The position numbers and the translations under genes were made by a program. A stretch of 64,000 nt of DNA, from assembly GCF_038049925.1 (NCBI RefSeq), contig NZ_CP145809.1:2108001-2172000 (forward strand). The letters run 5' to 3'. Source of the stretch: Georgenia sp. M64. GTDB taxonomy: Bacteria > Actinomycetota > Actinomycetes > Actinomycetales > Actinomycetaceae. Shown piece by piece: positions 11,721-23,515 of this stretch (positions are counted from its first letter, which is position 1; each line of letters starts with the position of its first letter). A model generated the notes under the pieces. It did no database searches. It saw only the letters and a list, made by a program, of their open reading frames with translations, and was not told where the DNA came from.

Positions 11721-12733
11721 GACGCCCCCGTCGTGGTGTGCCTCGGGGACGCAGCCCGCAGCCCGGAGCGCAGGAGCTCGCCCGCGCCCGGCGGTGCGCC
11801 TGCCGCGTCGAGCCCGAGGAGGGCCGCGCCGAGCACCGGGGCGGTGTCCACCACACGCACGGACGCCGACGGCGCGCGGTCGGCCAGGCCCGCCTCGACC
11901 GCCCCGAGGAGCAGCGGGTCGCGGGCCGCGAGGACCCCGCCGCCGAGGACGACGTCGGCCTCCCGCTGCAGCAGCCCGAGCCGGCCCAGGGCGGCGGTGG
12001 CGAGGAGCACCACCTCCTCCGCCATGCGCCGCACGACGGCGACGGCGGCGCGGTCCCCTTCACCGGCCACCCGCAGCAGCACCGGGGTCAGCCCGAGCAG
12101 CCGGTCGGCGGGGATGTCGCCCAGGTGGATGCCTGCGACGACCTCCGCGACCGTCGTGACGCCGAAGTACCCGGCGACGGCGTCGCGCAGGGCGGTGGGC
12201 GCTCCGCGGCCGTCCTCGGCCCGCACCGCGAGCCAGAGCGTCTCCGCGCCGAGGTCCGCCCCGCCGCCCCAGTCGCCCGAGAGCCGCCCCAGCGCGGGGA
12301 ACCGGGTGACCGCGCCGCCGGCGGCCACGCCGACGGCGTTGACGCCCGCCCCCACGACGACGGCCACCGCGTCGGAGGCGTCGGTCCCGGCACGCAGGAG
12401 AGCGAAGGTGTCGTTGTCGACCACGACACGCCGCGCCCAGCCGGCTGCGCCGATCCGGTCGCGCAGCGCGGCGGTCTCGTCGGGCAGGTCCGCCCCGGCC
12501 AGGTAGAACGCCCCGTGCTCGGCCACCGGGCCGGCCGCCGGGTCCAGGCCCGCGTCGGCGGCGACGCGCGCCACGAGCTCACCGATCACGCTCATGGTGG
12601 TGGCCATGCCCACGCTCTGGTGGCACGAGCCGCCACCCCGCGCGCAGGCCAGGACCGTCCCGTCGTCGGCGACGAGGAGGACGTCGGTCTTGCTGTTCCC
12701 ACCGTCGACGGCCAGGACGCTCACGTCAGCCAC
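11717..12733 (-). CDS. BadF/BadG-type sugar kinase (N-acetylglucosamine kinase-like)
   Basis: 338-aa ASKHA-fold kinase. The phosphate-1 loop is VLAVDGGNSKTDVLL at the N-terminus; later elements include VVVDNDTFALLRAGT (about 105), VVVGAGVNAVGVA and the glycine-rich DVVLGGGVLAARD (about 265). The family includes eukaryotic and bacterial N-acetylglucosamine kinases. Its start overlaps the end of the GH4 gene by 13 bp, so the two are probably co-transcribed, and the kinase may phosphorylate a sugar whose glycoside-phosphate is handled by the GH4 enzyme. Substrate specificity cannot be read from sequence. Confidence 0.82.
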   Translation of the reverse strand: MADVSVLAVDGGNSKTDVLLVADDGTVLACARGGGSCHQSVGMATTMSVIGELVARVAADAGLDPAAGPVAEHGAFYLAGADLPDETAALRDRIGAAGWARRVVVDNDTFALLRAGTDASDAVAVVVGAGVNAVGVAAGGAVTRFPALGRLSGDWGGGADLGAETLWLAVRAEDGRGAPTALRDAVAGYFGVTTVAEVVAGIHLGDIPADRLLGLTPVLLRVAGEGDRAAVAVVRRMAEEVVLLATAALGRLGLLQREADVVLGGGVLAARDPLLLGAVEAGLADRAPSASVRVVDTAPVLGAALLGLDAAGAPPGAGELLRSGLRAASPRHTTTGAS

Positions 12734-13980
12734 CGCAGGTGCTCGTGGTTCGCGGCGAGGAGGAGGTCGGTGAGCCGGTCGGCGGTCTCCGCCTGACCGA
12801 TCAGCGGGTGGGCGAGCAGGGCGCGGAAGACGCGGTCCCGCCCGCCGCGCAGCGCGGCGTCGAGCGCGAGGCTCTCGTACGCGCTGACGTGCGCGACGAG
12901 ACCCGCGAGGAGCGGGTCGAGCGGCGCCACGGGCTCGGGCACCACGCCTCCGGCGCCGACCCGGGCGGGCACCTCGACGACGGCGCCGTCGTCGAGGAAG
13001 GGGAACGTGCCCGCGTTGCGGAGGTTGACGACCTGGACGTCGCGCCGGTCGCCGACGAGGGAGGCCATGAGGTCCACGGCCGCCTCCGAGTAGTAGGCGC
13101 CCCCACGCCTCTCGAGCAGGGCGGGCTTGCGGTCGAGCGCGGGGTCGGCGTAGAGGTCGAGGAGCTCCCGCTCGATGGCGGCGACCTCCTCGGCGCGCGA
13201 GGGCGTCGTGCGCTGCTCACGGACGACGGCGTCGTGGTCGTAGAAGTAGCGCAGGTAGTACGAGGGCCAGGCACCGATGCGGCGCAGCAGGGCGGCGGGC
13301 AGGCCGGACCGCTCGGTGAGGACCTCGGCGCCCTCGTCCAGGAGGGCCGGCAGGACGTCGGTGCCGCCGACGACGACACGCCGGGTCCACGTGAGGTGGT
13401 TGAGCCCCACGTGGTCCAGTCTCACGTCGGCGGGGTCCGCCCCGAGGTGCGCGGCGACGGCGCGCTGGTTGCCGATGGCGACGTTGCACAGGCCCACCGC
13501 GCGGTGCCCGGCGTCGAGCAGCGCCCGGGTGACGATCCCGACCGGGTTGGTGAAGTCGACGACCCAGGCGTCCGGCGCCGCCCGGGCCCGGACCCGCTCG
13601 GCGATGTCGAGCACCACCGGGACGGTGCGCAGGGCCTTCGCCAACCCCCCGGTGCCGGTGGTCTCCTGCCCCACGCAGCCGCACTCGAGCGGGAGGGTCT
13701 CGTCGACGGCGCGGGCGCGCTGCCCGCCGACACGCAGCTGGAGGAGGACGACGTCGGCCCCGTCCACGGCGGCGTCGAGGTCCGCCGTCGCGCTCACCGT
13801 CGCCGGGTGGCCCTGGCGGGACAGGATGCGCCGGGACACACCCGCGACAAGGTCGAGGCGCTCGTGGGCCGGGTCGGTCAGGGCGAGCTCCTCGACCGCG
13901 AGCACGTTCCCCAGCCGTGCGATCCCGTCGACGAGCTCCGGGGTGTACGTCGACCCGCCGCCGACGACCGCGACCTTCAC
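12721..13980 (-). CDS. GH4 6-phospho-glycosidase (6-phospho-beta-glucosidase type)
   Basis: GH4 enzymes hydrolyse phosphorylated glycosides through an NAD+- and Mn2+-dependent redox mechanism. The 419-aa protein opens VKVAVVGGGSTYTPELVDGI, the NAD-binding loop of the family, and carries GCVGQETTGTGG, DFTNPVGIVT and CNVAIGNQ, where the Cys and nearby His (VGLNHLTW) bind the metal. The GTG at 13980 has GGAAGGAGA upstream; the frame is open further upstream only in the antisense of dinB. First gene of an operon with the sugar kinase. A 12-bp stem at 13999-14049 separates it from dinB. Confidence 0.9.
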   Translation of the reverse strand: MKVAVVGGGSTYTPELVDGIARLGNVLAVEELALTDPAHERLDLVAGVSRRILSRQGHPATVSATADLDAAVDGADVVLLQLRVGGQRARAVDETLPLECGCVGQETTGTGGLAKALRTVPVVLDIAERVRARAAPDAWVVDFTNPVGIVTRALLDAGHRAVGLCNVAIGNQRAVAAHLGADPADVRLDHVGLNHLTWTRRVVVGGTDVLPALLDEGAEVLTERSGLPAALLRRIGAWPSYYLRYFYDHDAVVREQRTTPSRAEEVAAIERELLDLYADPALDRKPALLERRGGAYYSEAAVDLMASLVGDRRDVQVVNLRNAGTFPFLDDGAVVEVPARVGAGGVVPEPVAPLDPLLAGLVAHVSAYESLALDAALRGGRDRVFRALLAHPLIGQAETADRLTDLLLAANHEHLRWLT

Positions 13981-13998
13981 GTCGTTCTCCTTCCGCGG

Positions 13999-14049
13999 GA
14001 CGGCCGGGCGCCGCGACCCGGGACCAGGGTGGCACGACGCCCGGCCGTC
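13999..14049 (-). terminator. stem-loop downstream of dinB
   Basis: GACGGCCGGGCG and CGCCCGGCCGTC form a 12-bp perfect stem with a 27-base loop eight bases after the dinB stop. It also lies just upstream of the GH4 start, so it probably ends the dinB transcript. Confidence 0.5.
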
Positions 14050-14056
14050 GTCGTCC

Positions 14057-15310
14057 TCACAGGTCCCGCTGCGCCAGCTCGCGGAAGTCGTCCGGCACAC
14101 CGCCGGTCCGGCCCAGCGTCGCCGGGAGGTAGCCGACGGCGTCCTTGCCGAACCGGGCGCGCGCGGCGTCCATCGACCGGTCGAGCGCCCACCGGGCCGA
14201 GCCGGTGGCCGAGCCTGGCCGCCACGGGTCGGGCGGGGGAAGGGGCAGCTCGAGCTGGATGGACGGCTGCGCGGCGAGGTTCGACACCGAGATCGCCAGG
14301 AGGGTGATCTCGACGGCGCCGTCCTGGTCGTCCAGGGCCTGCCGGACGAGGCGCTCGGCCACCTCGGTGAGCGTGAGCGTCGACGAGACCGGGGCGGCGA
14401 GGGTGAGGGAGCGGGTGACGGCCCGCATGCCGGCGAACCGCACCCGCACCGTGACCGTCCGGCCGGCACGGTCCTTGGCGCGCAGACGCCCGGCGACCCG
14501 CTCGGCGAGGTGCGAGAGCACCGAGCGGACGAGCTCCGGCGTCGGGGCCCGCCGGCCGAGCGCGGACTGGGCGCCGACGGACCGGGCCCGGGACGACGTC
14601 GCGACCCGGCGCGGGTCCTCGTCCAGCGCCAGGGCGTGCAGCGTCCCCCCGGGGCGCCCGAGAAGACGCTCGAGCATGGGACCCGGCGCGGCCGCGAGGT
14701 CGCCGATGGTGCGGATGCCCCGCTCCGCCAGCTGCTGCTCCGTCACCGGGCCGACCCCCCACATGAGGGCCACCGGCAGCGGGTCGAGGAAGGCACGCTC
14801 CTGCCCCGGCTCGACGACGACGAGCCCGTCGGGCTTGGCCACCTGCGAGGCGACCTTGGCCAGGTGCTTGGTGCGGGCCGCACCCACCGAGATCGCCAGC
14901 CCGACCTCCGCGCGCACCCGCCGCCGGATCAGCGCCCCGATCGACGCGGGCGGGCCGAAGAGGTGCACGGCTCCGGAGACGTCGAGGAAGGCCTCGTCGA
15001 CGGAGATGCGCTGCACGAGGGGCGTGACGTCACCGAGGATGTCCATGACGCGGTCCGCCAGCGGCTGGTACCGCGCGAAGCTGCCGCGGACGAAGGTGAG
15101 GTCCGGGCACAGGCGGGCCGCCCGCCAGCCCGGCATCCCGCCCTGCACGCCGAAGGCCTTCGCCTCGTAGGACGCCGCGAGCACCACCCCGCCGCTCGGG
15201 CTGCCGCCCACCGCGATCGGCCGGCCCCGCAGGGCCGGGTCGAGCAGCTGCTCCACCGACGCGTAGAAGGCGTCGAGGTCGGCGTGGAGGATCGTGGCTC
15301 CGTCGGGCAC
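14057..15310 (-). CDS. dinB: DNA polymerase IV (Y family)
   Basis: Error-prone translesion polymerase. The 417-aa protein starts MPDGATILHADLDAFYASVE, with catalytic Asp11, and has the second carboxylate motif ISVDEAFLD (Asp105, Glu106). Helix-hairpin-helix (WGVGPVTEQQLAERGI) and little-finger regions follow. The GTG at 15310 is the only possible start because a TAG lies four codons upstream. No Shine-Dalgarno is visible and a LexA-type box begins 14 bp upstream, so the mRNA is probably short-leadered or leaderless and SOS-induced. Confidence 0.93.
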   Translation of the reverse strand: MPDGATILHADLDAFYASVEQLLDPALRGRPIAVGGSPSGGVVLAASYEAKAFGVQGGMPGWRAARLCPDLTFVRGSFARYQPLADRVMDILGDVTPLVQRISVDEAFLDVSGAVHLFGPPASIGALIRRRVRAEVGLAISVGAARTKHLAKVASQVAKPDGLVVVEPGQERAFLDPLPVALMWGVGPVTEQQLAERGIRTIGDLAAAPGPMLERLLGRPGGTLHALALDEDPRRVATSSRARSVGAQSALGRRAPTPELVRSVLSHLAERVAGRLRAKDRAGRTVTVRVRFAGMRAVTRSLTLAAPVSSTLTLTEVAERLVRQALDDQDGAVEITLLAISVSNLAAQPSIQLELPLPPPDPWRPGSATGSARWALDRSMDAARARFGKDAVGYLPATLGRTGGVPDDFRELAQRDL

Positions 15311-15323
15311 GTACTCAGACTAG

Positions 15324-15340
15324 ACGAACAGGTGTTCGAG
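15324..15340. promoter_or_regulatory. LexA (SOS) box upstream of dinB
   Basis: ACGAACAGGTGTTCGAG contains the GAAC-N4-GTTC palindrome of the actinobacterial/Bacillus-type SOS box. It sits immediately upstream of the dinB GTG, where LexA would block the promoter. Confidence 0.85.
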
Positions 15341-15423
15341 TGTCGAGGACGGCTCCTACCTCCGCCCGGCATCCTCGTGACGCCGAGCGACGTCCGGCCC
15401 CGAGTCGGGATGCCAACGGTCGA

Positions 15424-16761
15424 CTACCGGTGAGGTGCGTGCCGAAGCAGCGCCGCCCCGTGGGGCGCGAGGCGCACGAGCAGGGCCGCGGAGCCGGGTG
15501 CGACGCCTCGGGTGTCCTCGCTCTGGCGGGCCACCGACGTGGCGGTGACCGGCTCGCCCGTCCACAGCTCGCGGACCTCCCCGACGAGCCGGCCGTGGGC
15601 GGTCACCGGCAGCCCGACGTCCCCGGCGTCGAGTGCGACCGCGAGCTCCCCGGCGCCGAGGTTGAAGGCCGCCACGTAGCGCACCTCGTCGTCCCCCTCG
15701 GCGGTCCACAGCACCAGCGGACCCTCGCGGAAGACCTCACGGTTGCCGCTCGAGCGGGCGTGTACGGCGAGGACGTCCGGGTTGGTGAACAGCGCGGTCG
15801 TCGCCGGGTCCGTCGACGGCAGGTCCCCACCGATCATCAGGGGCGAGCGGGCGATCACCCACAGGGTCATGAGGCTGACCCGCTCGGCGGGCGTGAGGGC
15901 GTCGTCGCGCGGCTCGCCCCGCTCGGCCCGCAGGCCGATGCGTCCCAGCGGCAGCATGTCGCCGTCGGGCCAGCCCCGCTCCCCCGCGAACGGCGCCCAC
16001 CGGGCGAACCGGGCGAAGTTGCCCTCGACGTCCTCCCACCGGTCCCACAGGTCGTCGCAGATGCGCCACATCGTGGCGTGCTCGCGCAGGTGGCCCACGC
16101 GGGTCAGGGAGAGGTCCCGCCCCGGCGAGAGGCTCAGGTCGATCGCGCGGCCCGACCGGTCGATCGCCCGGGCGTAGGCCGCGATGTCCGCCGCCTGGTA
16201 CGGCCACAGCATGTCGTCGGCCTTGATGAGGTCGACACCCCACCGGGCGTACAGCTCCAGGGTGGAGTCGTAGTAGGCCTGGGCGGCCGGGTGGTCGTGG
16301 TCGAGCCCGAGCATGTCCGGGTTCCACTCGCACACGTTCGTCGGGTCGGCGACGTCGGCGGCGGTGGCGCCGCCACCGCCGAGCACGGGCGTGGCCCGCT
16401 CCACCGCCAGGCGCGGGATCCCCCGCATCGTGTGGATGCCCAGACGCAGCCCGAGCGCGTGGAGGCGTTCGGCGAGCGGCCCGAAGCCCGCCCCGCCGGC
16501 GGCGCTGGGGAAGCGCCCCGGGTCCGGGAGGAGGCGGCCGTGGTCGTCGAGGGCGAGCGGCGCGCCGGCGTTGTACCCGTGGGCACGGGCGGTGGGGTCG
16601 GACCAGTCGATGTCCACGACGACGGTGTCCCACCCGTGGGGCAGGAGGTGCTCGGCCATGAACGCGGCGTTTGCCATCACCTCGGACTCGGTGACGGTCG
16701 TGCCGTAGCAGTCCCAGCTGTTCCACCCCATCGGCGGGCGCGGGACGGGTCGGGTCGCCAT
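15424..16761 (-). CDS. GH27 alpha-galactosidase
   Basis: 445-aa glycoside hydrolase. It begins with PPMGWNSWDCYGTTVTE, the hallmark of GH27, followed by DTVVVDIDWSD and the nucleophile region GVDLIKADDMLW (about residue 190); DLSLSPGRDL replaces the usual acid/base-side motif. It should release alpha-linked galactose from oligosaccharides. No signal peptide is seen, so it is cytoplasmic and would act on imported sugars. The ATG at 16761 follows GAGAGGATC. It stands alone between dinB and the HNH gene; the 180-bp upstream region is locally AT-richer and probably holds its promoter. Confidence 0.88.
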   Translation of the reverse strand: MATRPVPRPPMGWNSWDCYGTTVTESEVMANAAFMAEHLLPHGWDTVVVDIDWSDPTARAHGYNAGAPLALDDHGRLLPDPGRFPSAAGGAGFGPLAERLHALGLRLGIHTMRGIPRLAVERATPVLGGGGATAADVADPTNVCEWNPDMLGLDHDHPAAQAYYDSTLELYARWGVDLIKADDMLWPYQAADIAAYARAIDRSGRAIDLSLSPGRDLSLTRVGHLREHATMWRICDDLWDRWEDVEGNFARFARWAPFAGERGWPDGDMLPLGRIGLRAERGEPRDDALTPAERVSLMTLWVIARSPLMIGGDLPSTDPATTALFTNPDVLAVHARSSGNREVFREGPLVLWTAEGDDEVRYVAAFNLGAGELAVALDAGDVGLPVTAHGRLVGEVRELWTGEPVTATSVARQSEDTRGVAPGSAALLVRLAPHGAALLRHAPHR

Positions 16762-16944
16762 GCGGGATCCTCTCGAGGTGGTCCGGCGTGCGGATGGGCG
16801 GCATCGCGCCTTGGCATGCGGAGGGCGCAACCGCGACTGCGGTGATGCGGGAGCTCAGCAAACCGCTCTTGACGCGACAGAGAATGAAGCACCTTAACCA
16901 GACAGCTCGAGAACCGGTCTCTCGGCCCCTCCGGACGGCCGCGG

Positions 16945-18414
16945 TCAGTCCGGGCTGTTGGGCGTCGGCGGTGAGCCGGGCGCTCGGATCGCGGTCTTGC
17001 CGATGGGGGTGCCGTGGCGGTCGAGGAATCGCCAGTGGGTGGGGTGGCGTTCGATGGTGATGTGTTGGGCGTGGACGTGGTCGTGGTGGTGCCAGCACAG
17101 CAGGATGGCGTTGGTGATGTCGGTGGGGCCGTGGTGGGCGTACCACCAGAGGTTGTGGTGGATCTCGCCCTCGCCGGGTGGGGCGTCGCAGCCGGGGTAC
17201 TGGCAGTGGCGGTCGCGGGCGATGATCGCCCTCGTTTGGGCGGTGGTGAAGAGGCGTTCCTCGCGGCCGACGTCGAGGATCTCGGCGTCGGGGCCGAAGA
17301 TGACGCGGTGGACGGCGCTGGCGCAGGCCAGGCGGGCGAGGAGGGTGAAGGGGATGGGGGTGTTGTCGGCCAGGGTCGCGGCCTCGACCCCGGCCAGGAC
17401 GCCCGGGTCGAGGTCGGCGGTGATCCGCGCCAGGACGTCCGTGTCCTGACCGCCGCCCGCGCCGACGTCACCGGCACCGGCACCGGTGCCGGTGCCGGGA
17501 TCGCTCTGCCCGGCGCCGCGTGAGCCGCTGGCGCCGTCGGCGCCGCCGGCGGAGGCGGCGGTGAGGGCGAGGAGGGTGTCCAGGGTGGTGGTCACGGCCA
17601 GGTGGGGGCGGATCCGGGCGGTGGGTTGGAGGGTGCCGGAGTCCAGGGCGAGGTGGGTGATGCCGTTCAGGGCCGCGGCGCGGCGTTGGGCGGGGGTGCG
17701 GGTGTCTCCGGCGGGCGGGACGCCGGTGCGGGCGGTCAGGGCTTCTTTCAGGGCGGTGGCGTTGGCGGTGGCGAGGAAGCCGCGCAGGAGGGACCCGCCG
17801 GGGACGTCGGAGATGAACAGCTCCTCCCGGTCCAGGTCATCGGCGTAGGAGCGGTCGGCGGCGTCGGGGTCGGTGCGGATGGCCCAGTGGGCGACCAGGC
17901 GGGTGAACCGGGCCACGTCCAGGCCCGCCGCGCAGCCGACGAGGAACTCCTCACCCATCTCGGGGTCGGCCAGCTGCGCCACCCGAGCGGGGGTGTCGGT
18001 GGCGTGGCGGATGAGGACACCGACGTGCTCGTCACTGATGTCCCCGGCCGCCAGGGCCGCCGCGGCGGCGGGCAGGACGTCGCGCAGGGCCCGGGCGGTA
18101 CGCACCCGCCGGGCGGCGGTCGCGGGGTGGGCGCCGGTGATCTGGCGCACCCAGGCGGGCAGGGTCCGGGCCCCGCCGGTGGCCCACCGCCCGTCGGCGT
18201 CGACCGCGGCCAGGACCCTGGCCTCCAGGCCCGCGACCTGACGGCGGACCCGCTCCAACGCGCCGGCGGTCTCGGCCAGGGCGGTGAACGCCACCCCGTG
18301 CACGTCCACCTCGGCCAGGGCCGCGCACGCGGTGAGCAGGTCGCCGACCCCGGCCGCCAGCGCGGTCCCGGGATCGACCACCGCCTCCGCCGCCACCACA
18401 CACCTCCAGGGCAC
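16945..18414 (-). CDS. DUF222/HNH endonuclease (13E12-repeat family)
   Basis: 489-aa protein. The N-terminal 250 residues match DUF222 (LEARVLAAVDADGRW, ATAARRVRTARAL). A Gly/Ala/Asp low-complexity linker lies near residues 285-320. The C-terminal HNH nuclease has a zinc-binding CQYPGCDAPPGEGEIHH, then WWYAHHGPTDITN and LLCWHHHDHVH. This family is very abundant in actinobacteria, often in many copies, and is associated with mobile 13E12-type repeats; its biological role is not established. A region with DnaA-box-like words lies just upstream. Confidence 0.9.
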   Translation of the reverse strand: MPWRCVVAAEAVVDPGTALAAGVGDLLTACAALAEVDVHGVAFTALAETAGALERVRRQVAGLEARVLAAVDADGRWATGGARTLPAWVRQITGAHPATAARRVRTARALRDVLPAAAAALAAGDISDEHVGVLIRHATDTPARVAQLADPEMGEEFLVGCAAGLDVARFTRLVAHWAIRTDPDAADRSYADDLDREELFISDVPGGSLLRGFLATANATALKEALTARTGVPPAGDTRTPAQRRAAALNGITHLALDSGTLQPTARIRPHLAVTTTLDTLLALTAASAGGADGASGSRGAGQSDPGTGTGAGAGDVGAGGGQDTDVLARITADLDPGVLAGVEAATLADNTPIPFTLLARLACASAVHRVIFGPDAEILDVGREERLFTTAQTRAIIARDRHCQYPGCDAPPGEGEIHHNLWWYAHHGPTDITNAILLCWHHHDHVHAQHITIERHPTHWRFLDRHGTPIGKTAIRAPGSPPTPNSPD

Positions 18415-19046
18415 ACCGCCCCCGTCTCCGGGGCATCCAATACGAGTCAGCTACCTGGCCCCTAATTTATCGAACGCCCGTACAAGGAAGCAATACCCAC
18501 GACTTGTGTAAATGAATTTGTGGATAACCCCGAATGTCCACAGGGCTGGATGGCAGGCTCAGCGGCATGGGGCGGCCCAGGCCGGACCGGCACCAAGCCG
18601 GGCGACGGTCATCGTCGCCGGCGGGCGCCGCCCACCTGCAGTCCCGTTGTCCTACGTACCGACACGGCCACCCAGCGTGGCTCGACGCCGTCGGCGCCCC
18701 GTGAGCCGGATATCCCCGCACGAGCCGCATTTCCCCCACGAGCCACACTTCCCGCGCGAGCCACATTTCCCCGCACGAGCCACAATGCGCCTCGTCGGGT
18801 CGAGCCACGAATTCACCGGCAGGCTGTTCCTTCGACCGGCACCACGAACCCCTCGATGACCACCCGGCCCCACCGCCCTATCGAAGACTTTCCTCCGCGA
18901 TGTCGCACCACAGGGGATGCCGACTGTGCGCGCATCCCGTCGCTCCGCGCCGTGCTGCACCTCAGACAGCCCTGTGCCGCAGAACACACTTGCGCTCCGG
19001 GCCGAGCGCCGTGTAGTTTCCTCCCCGACAGGCAGGGTTGCCTGAA
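18415..19046. other. intergenic region with repeats, no gene seen
   Basis: This stretch between the HNH gene and the PTS leader is less GC-rich near 18460-18530 (CTAATTTATCG). TTGTGGATAA (18518-18527) matches a DnaA box and TGTCCACAG follows at 18535. An 18-bp tandem repeat lies at 18701-18786. The open frames crossing it show no family similarity. Confidence 0.6.
18701..18786 (+). repeat. degenerate 18-bp tandem repeat, about 4.5 copies
   Basis: Units close to CACGAGCCACATTTCCCC follow head to tail in non-coding DNA. One frame reads HEPHFP hexapeptides but has no start context. The same unit length recurs at 11667 and 24304 with different sequence. Confidence 0.7.
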
Positions 19047-19075
19047 GGATTGTTACTCGGCGACGAGGCAAGACC
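19047..19075 (+). promoter_or_regulatory. ribonucleic antiterminator (RAT) site of the PTS operon
   Basis: The leader contains GGATTGTTACT, a short loop region and GAGGCAAGACC, which matches the RAT bound by BglG/LicT/SacY proteins. Its last five bases (19071-19075) are the first bases of the terminator stem, so RAT and terminator cannot form together. This predicts LicT-dependent antitermination. Confidence 0.85.
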
Positions 19076-19110
19076 TGAGACGCACGCACGTGCGGCTCGG
19101 GTCTTTTTTT
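19071..19110 (+). terminator. leader terminator of the beta-glucoside PTS operon
   Basis: AGACCTGAGACGCAC pairs with GTGCGGCTCGGGTCT around a GCAC loop (15 positions with one mismatch and one G-T pair) and is followed by a seven-T tract. It lies 33 bp before the permease start and overlaps the RAT site. Such a U-tract terminator is rare in this GC-rich window. Confidence 0.9.
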
Positions 19111-19142
19111 GTGCCCGGGGACATGGACAGAGAGGTCTTGAG

Positions 19143-22533
<3,391 letters not shown>

Positions 22534-22548
22534 GTCCAGTGCGGTGAG

Positions 22549-22579
22549 GGGTGGCGGGGCCGGACGGTTCCCGCCACCC
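22549..22579 (+). terminator. 10-bp hairpin between GH1 and the antiterminator gene
   Basis: GGGTGGCGGG and CCCGCCACCC pair around an 11-base loop, 15 bases after the GH1 stop and 24 bases before the licT start. It may partly terminate the operon so that the antiterminator is made at a lower level. Confidence 0.5.
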
Positions 22580-22603
22580 TGGGCCTGAGGAGAGGAGGTG
22601 GGC

Positions 22604-23445
22604 GTGGAGATCCTGCGGGTGTTCAACAACAACGTGGTCCTCGCCCGCACCGACGCCGGCAGCGACGTCATCCTCACCGGCCGCGGGCTGGGCTTCCAGG
22701 CGAGGCCCGGTGACACGGTCGACCAGGACAAGGTGGTGCGCGTCTTCGTGCCCGAGGACGGCCGCGACCCGGACAACTTCGGTGCGCTCATCTCGGCGAT
22801 CCCGCCCGAGCTCCTCCTCCTCGCCGACCAGGCCCTGGCCGCCTCGGACGCCGGCTCCGGCCGGCGGGCCAGCTCCACCACGGTCGTCGGCCTCGCCGAC
22901 CACATCAGCTTCGCGCTCGAGCGCCTGCGCCAGGGCATCGAGATCGAGTACCCGCTCCGGGCGGAGGTCGCGCACCTCTACCCCCGGAGCTCGCGACCGC
23001 CGGCCGCGTCCTCGAGCTCGTCAACGCCCGGCTCGACGTGCCCCTCCCCCCGGAGGAGGCCGTCCCGATCGCCCTGCACCTGGTCAACGCGGGGTTCGCC
23101 ACCGGTGACCTGTCGCAGACCTACCGTATGACCGGCGTCTTCGCGCAGCTCTTCGACGTCCTCGAGCAGACGTACTCCCGGCCCTTCGACCGTGACACGG
23201 TCAACGCGGCCCGGTTCATCACGCACCTGCGGTACTTCTTCGTCAGGGCGCACACCGGACGTCAGCTCGACGACGGCGCGGGCCGGCTCGGCACCGCCAT
23301 CCGGGGCGCCTACCCCGAGGCCTACTCGACGGCGCTGAAGCTCCAGGCGGTCCTCGAGCTCCGGCTCGGCCAGCCCCTCACCGAGGACGAGGTGACGTAC
23401 CTGACGCTGCACGTCGCACGCATGGTCGACGAGGTCAGAGCCTGA
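22604..23445 (+). pseudogene. LicT/BglG-type antiterminator, broken by a one-base deletion
   Basis: Expected to bind the RAT at 19047. The N-terminal RNA-binding domain (VEILRVFNNNVVLARTD, GRGLGFQARPGD) and PRD1 with LADHISFALERLRQG are in one frame, which then reads YPLRAEVAHLYPRSSR and leaves the family. The next frame carries VPLPPEEAVPIALHLVNAGF, PRD2 with NAARFITHLRYF and the final TYLTLHVARM. One missing base in the C/G run near 22980-22992 joins them. The GTG at 22604 is chosen because an AGGAGG ends six bases upstream; the GTG at 22598 overlaps that site. The phosphorylatable PRD histidines are all present. Confidence 0.87.
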
Positions 23446-23515
23446 TCGTGCCCGCGCCCGCCGCCGACGCCCCTAGTCTTGGCCCCGGACAAGGACGCCC
23501 ACCCGAGCGGAGCCG

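Noticed and set aside
18518-18543. DnaA boxes suggesting a replication origin
   Set aside because: One perfect DnaA-box-like word and one weak one in 728 bp, with no dnaA, dnaN or AT-rich unwinding region nearby; such words occur by chance and near DUF222/HNH genes.
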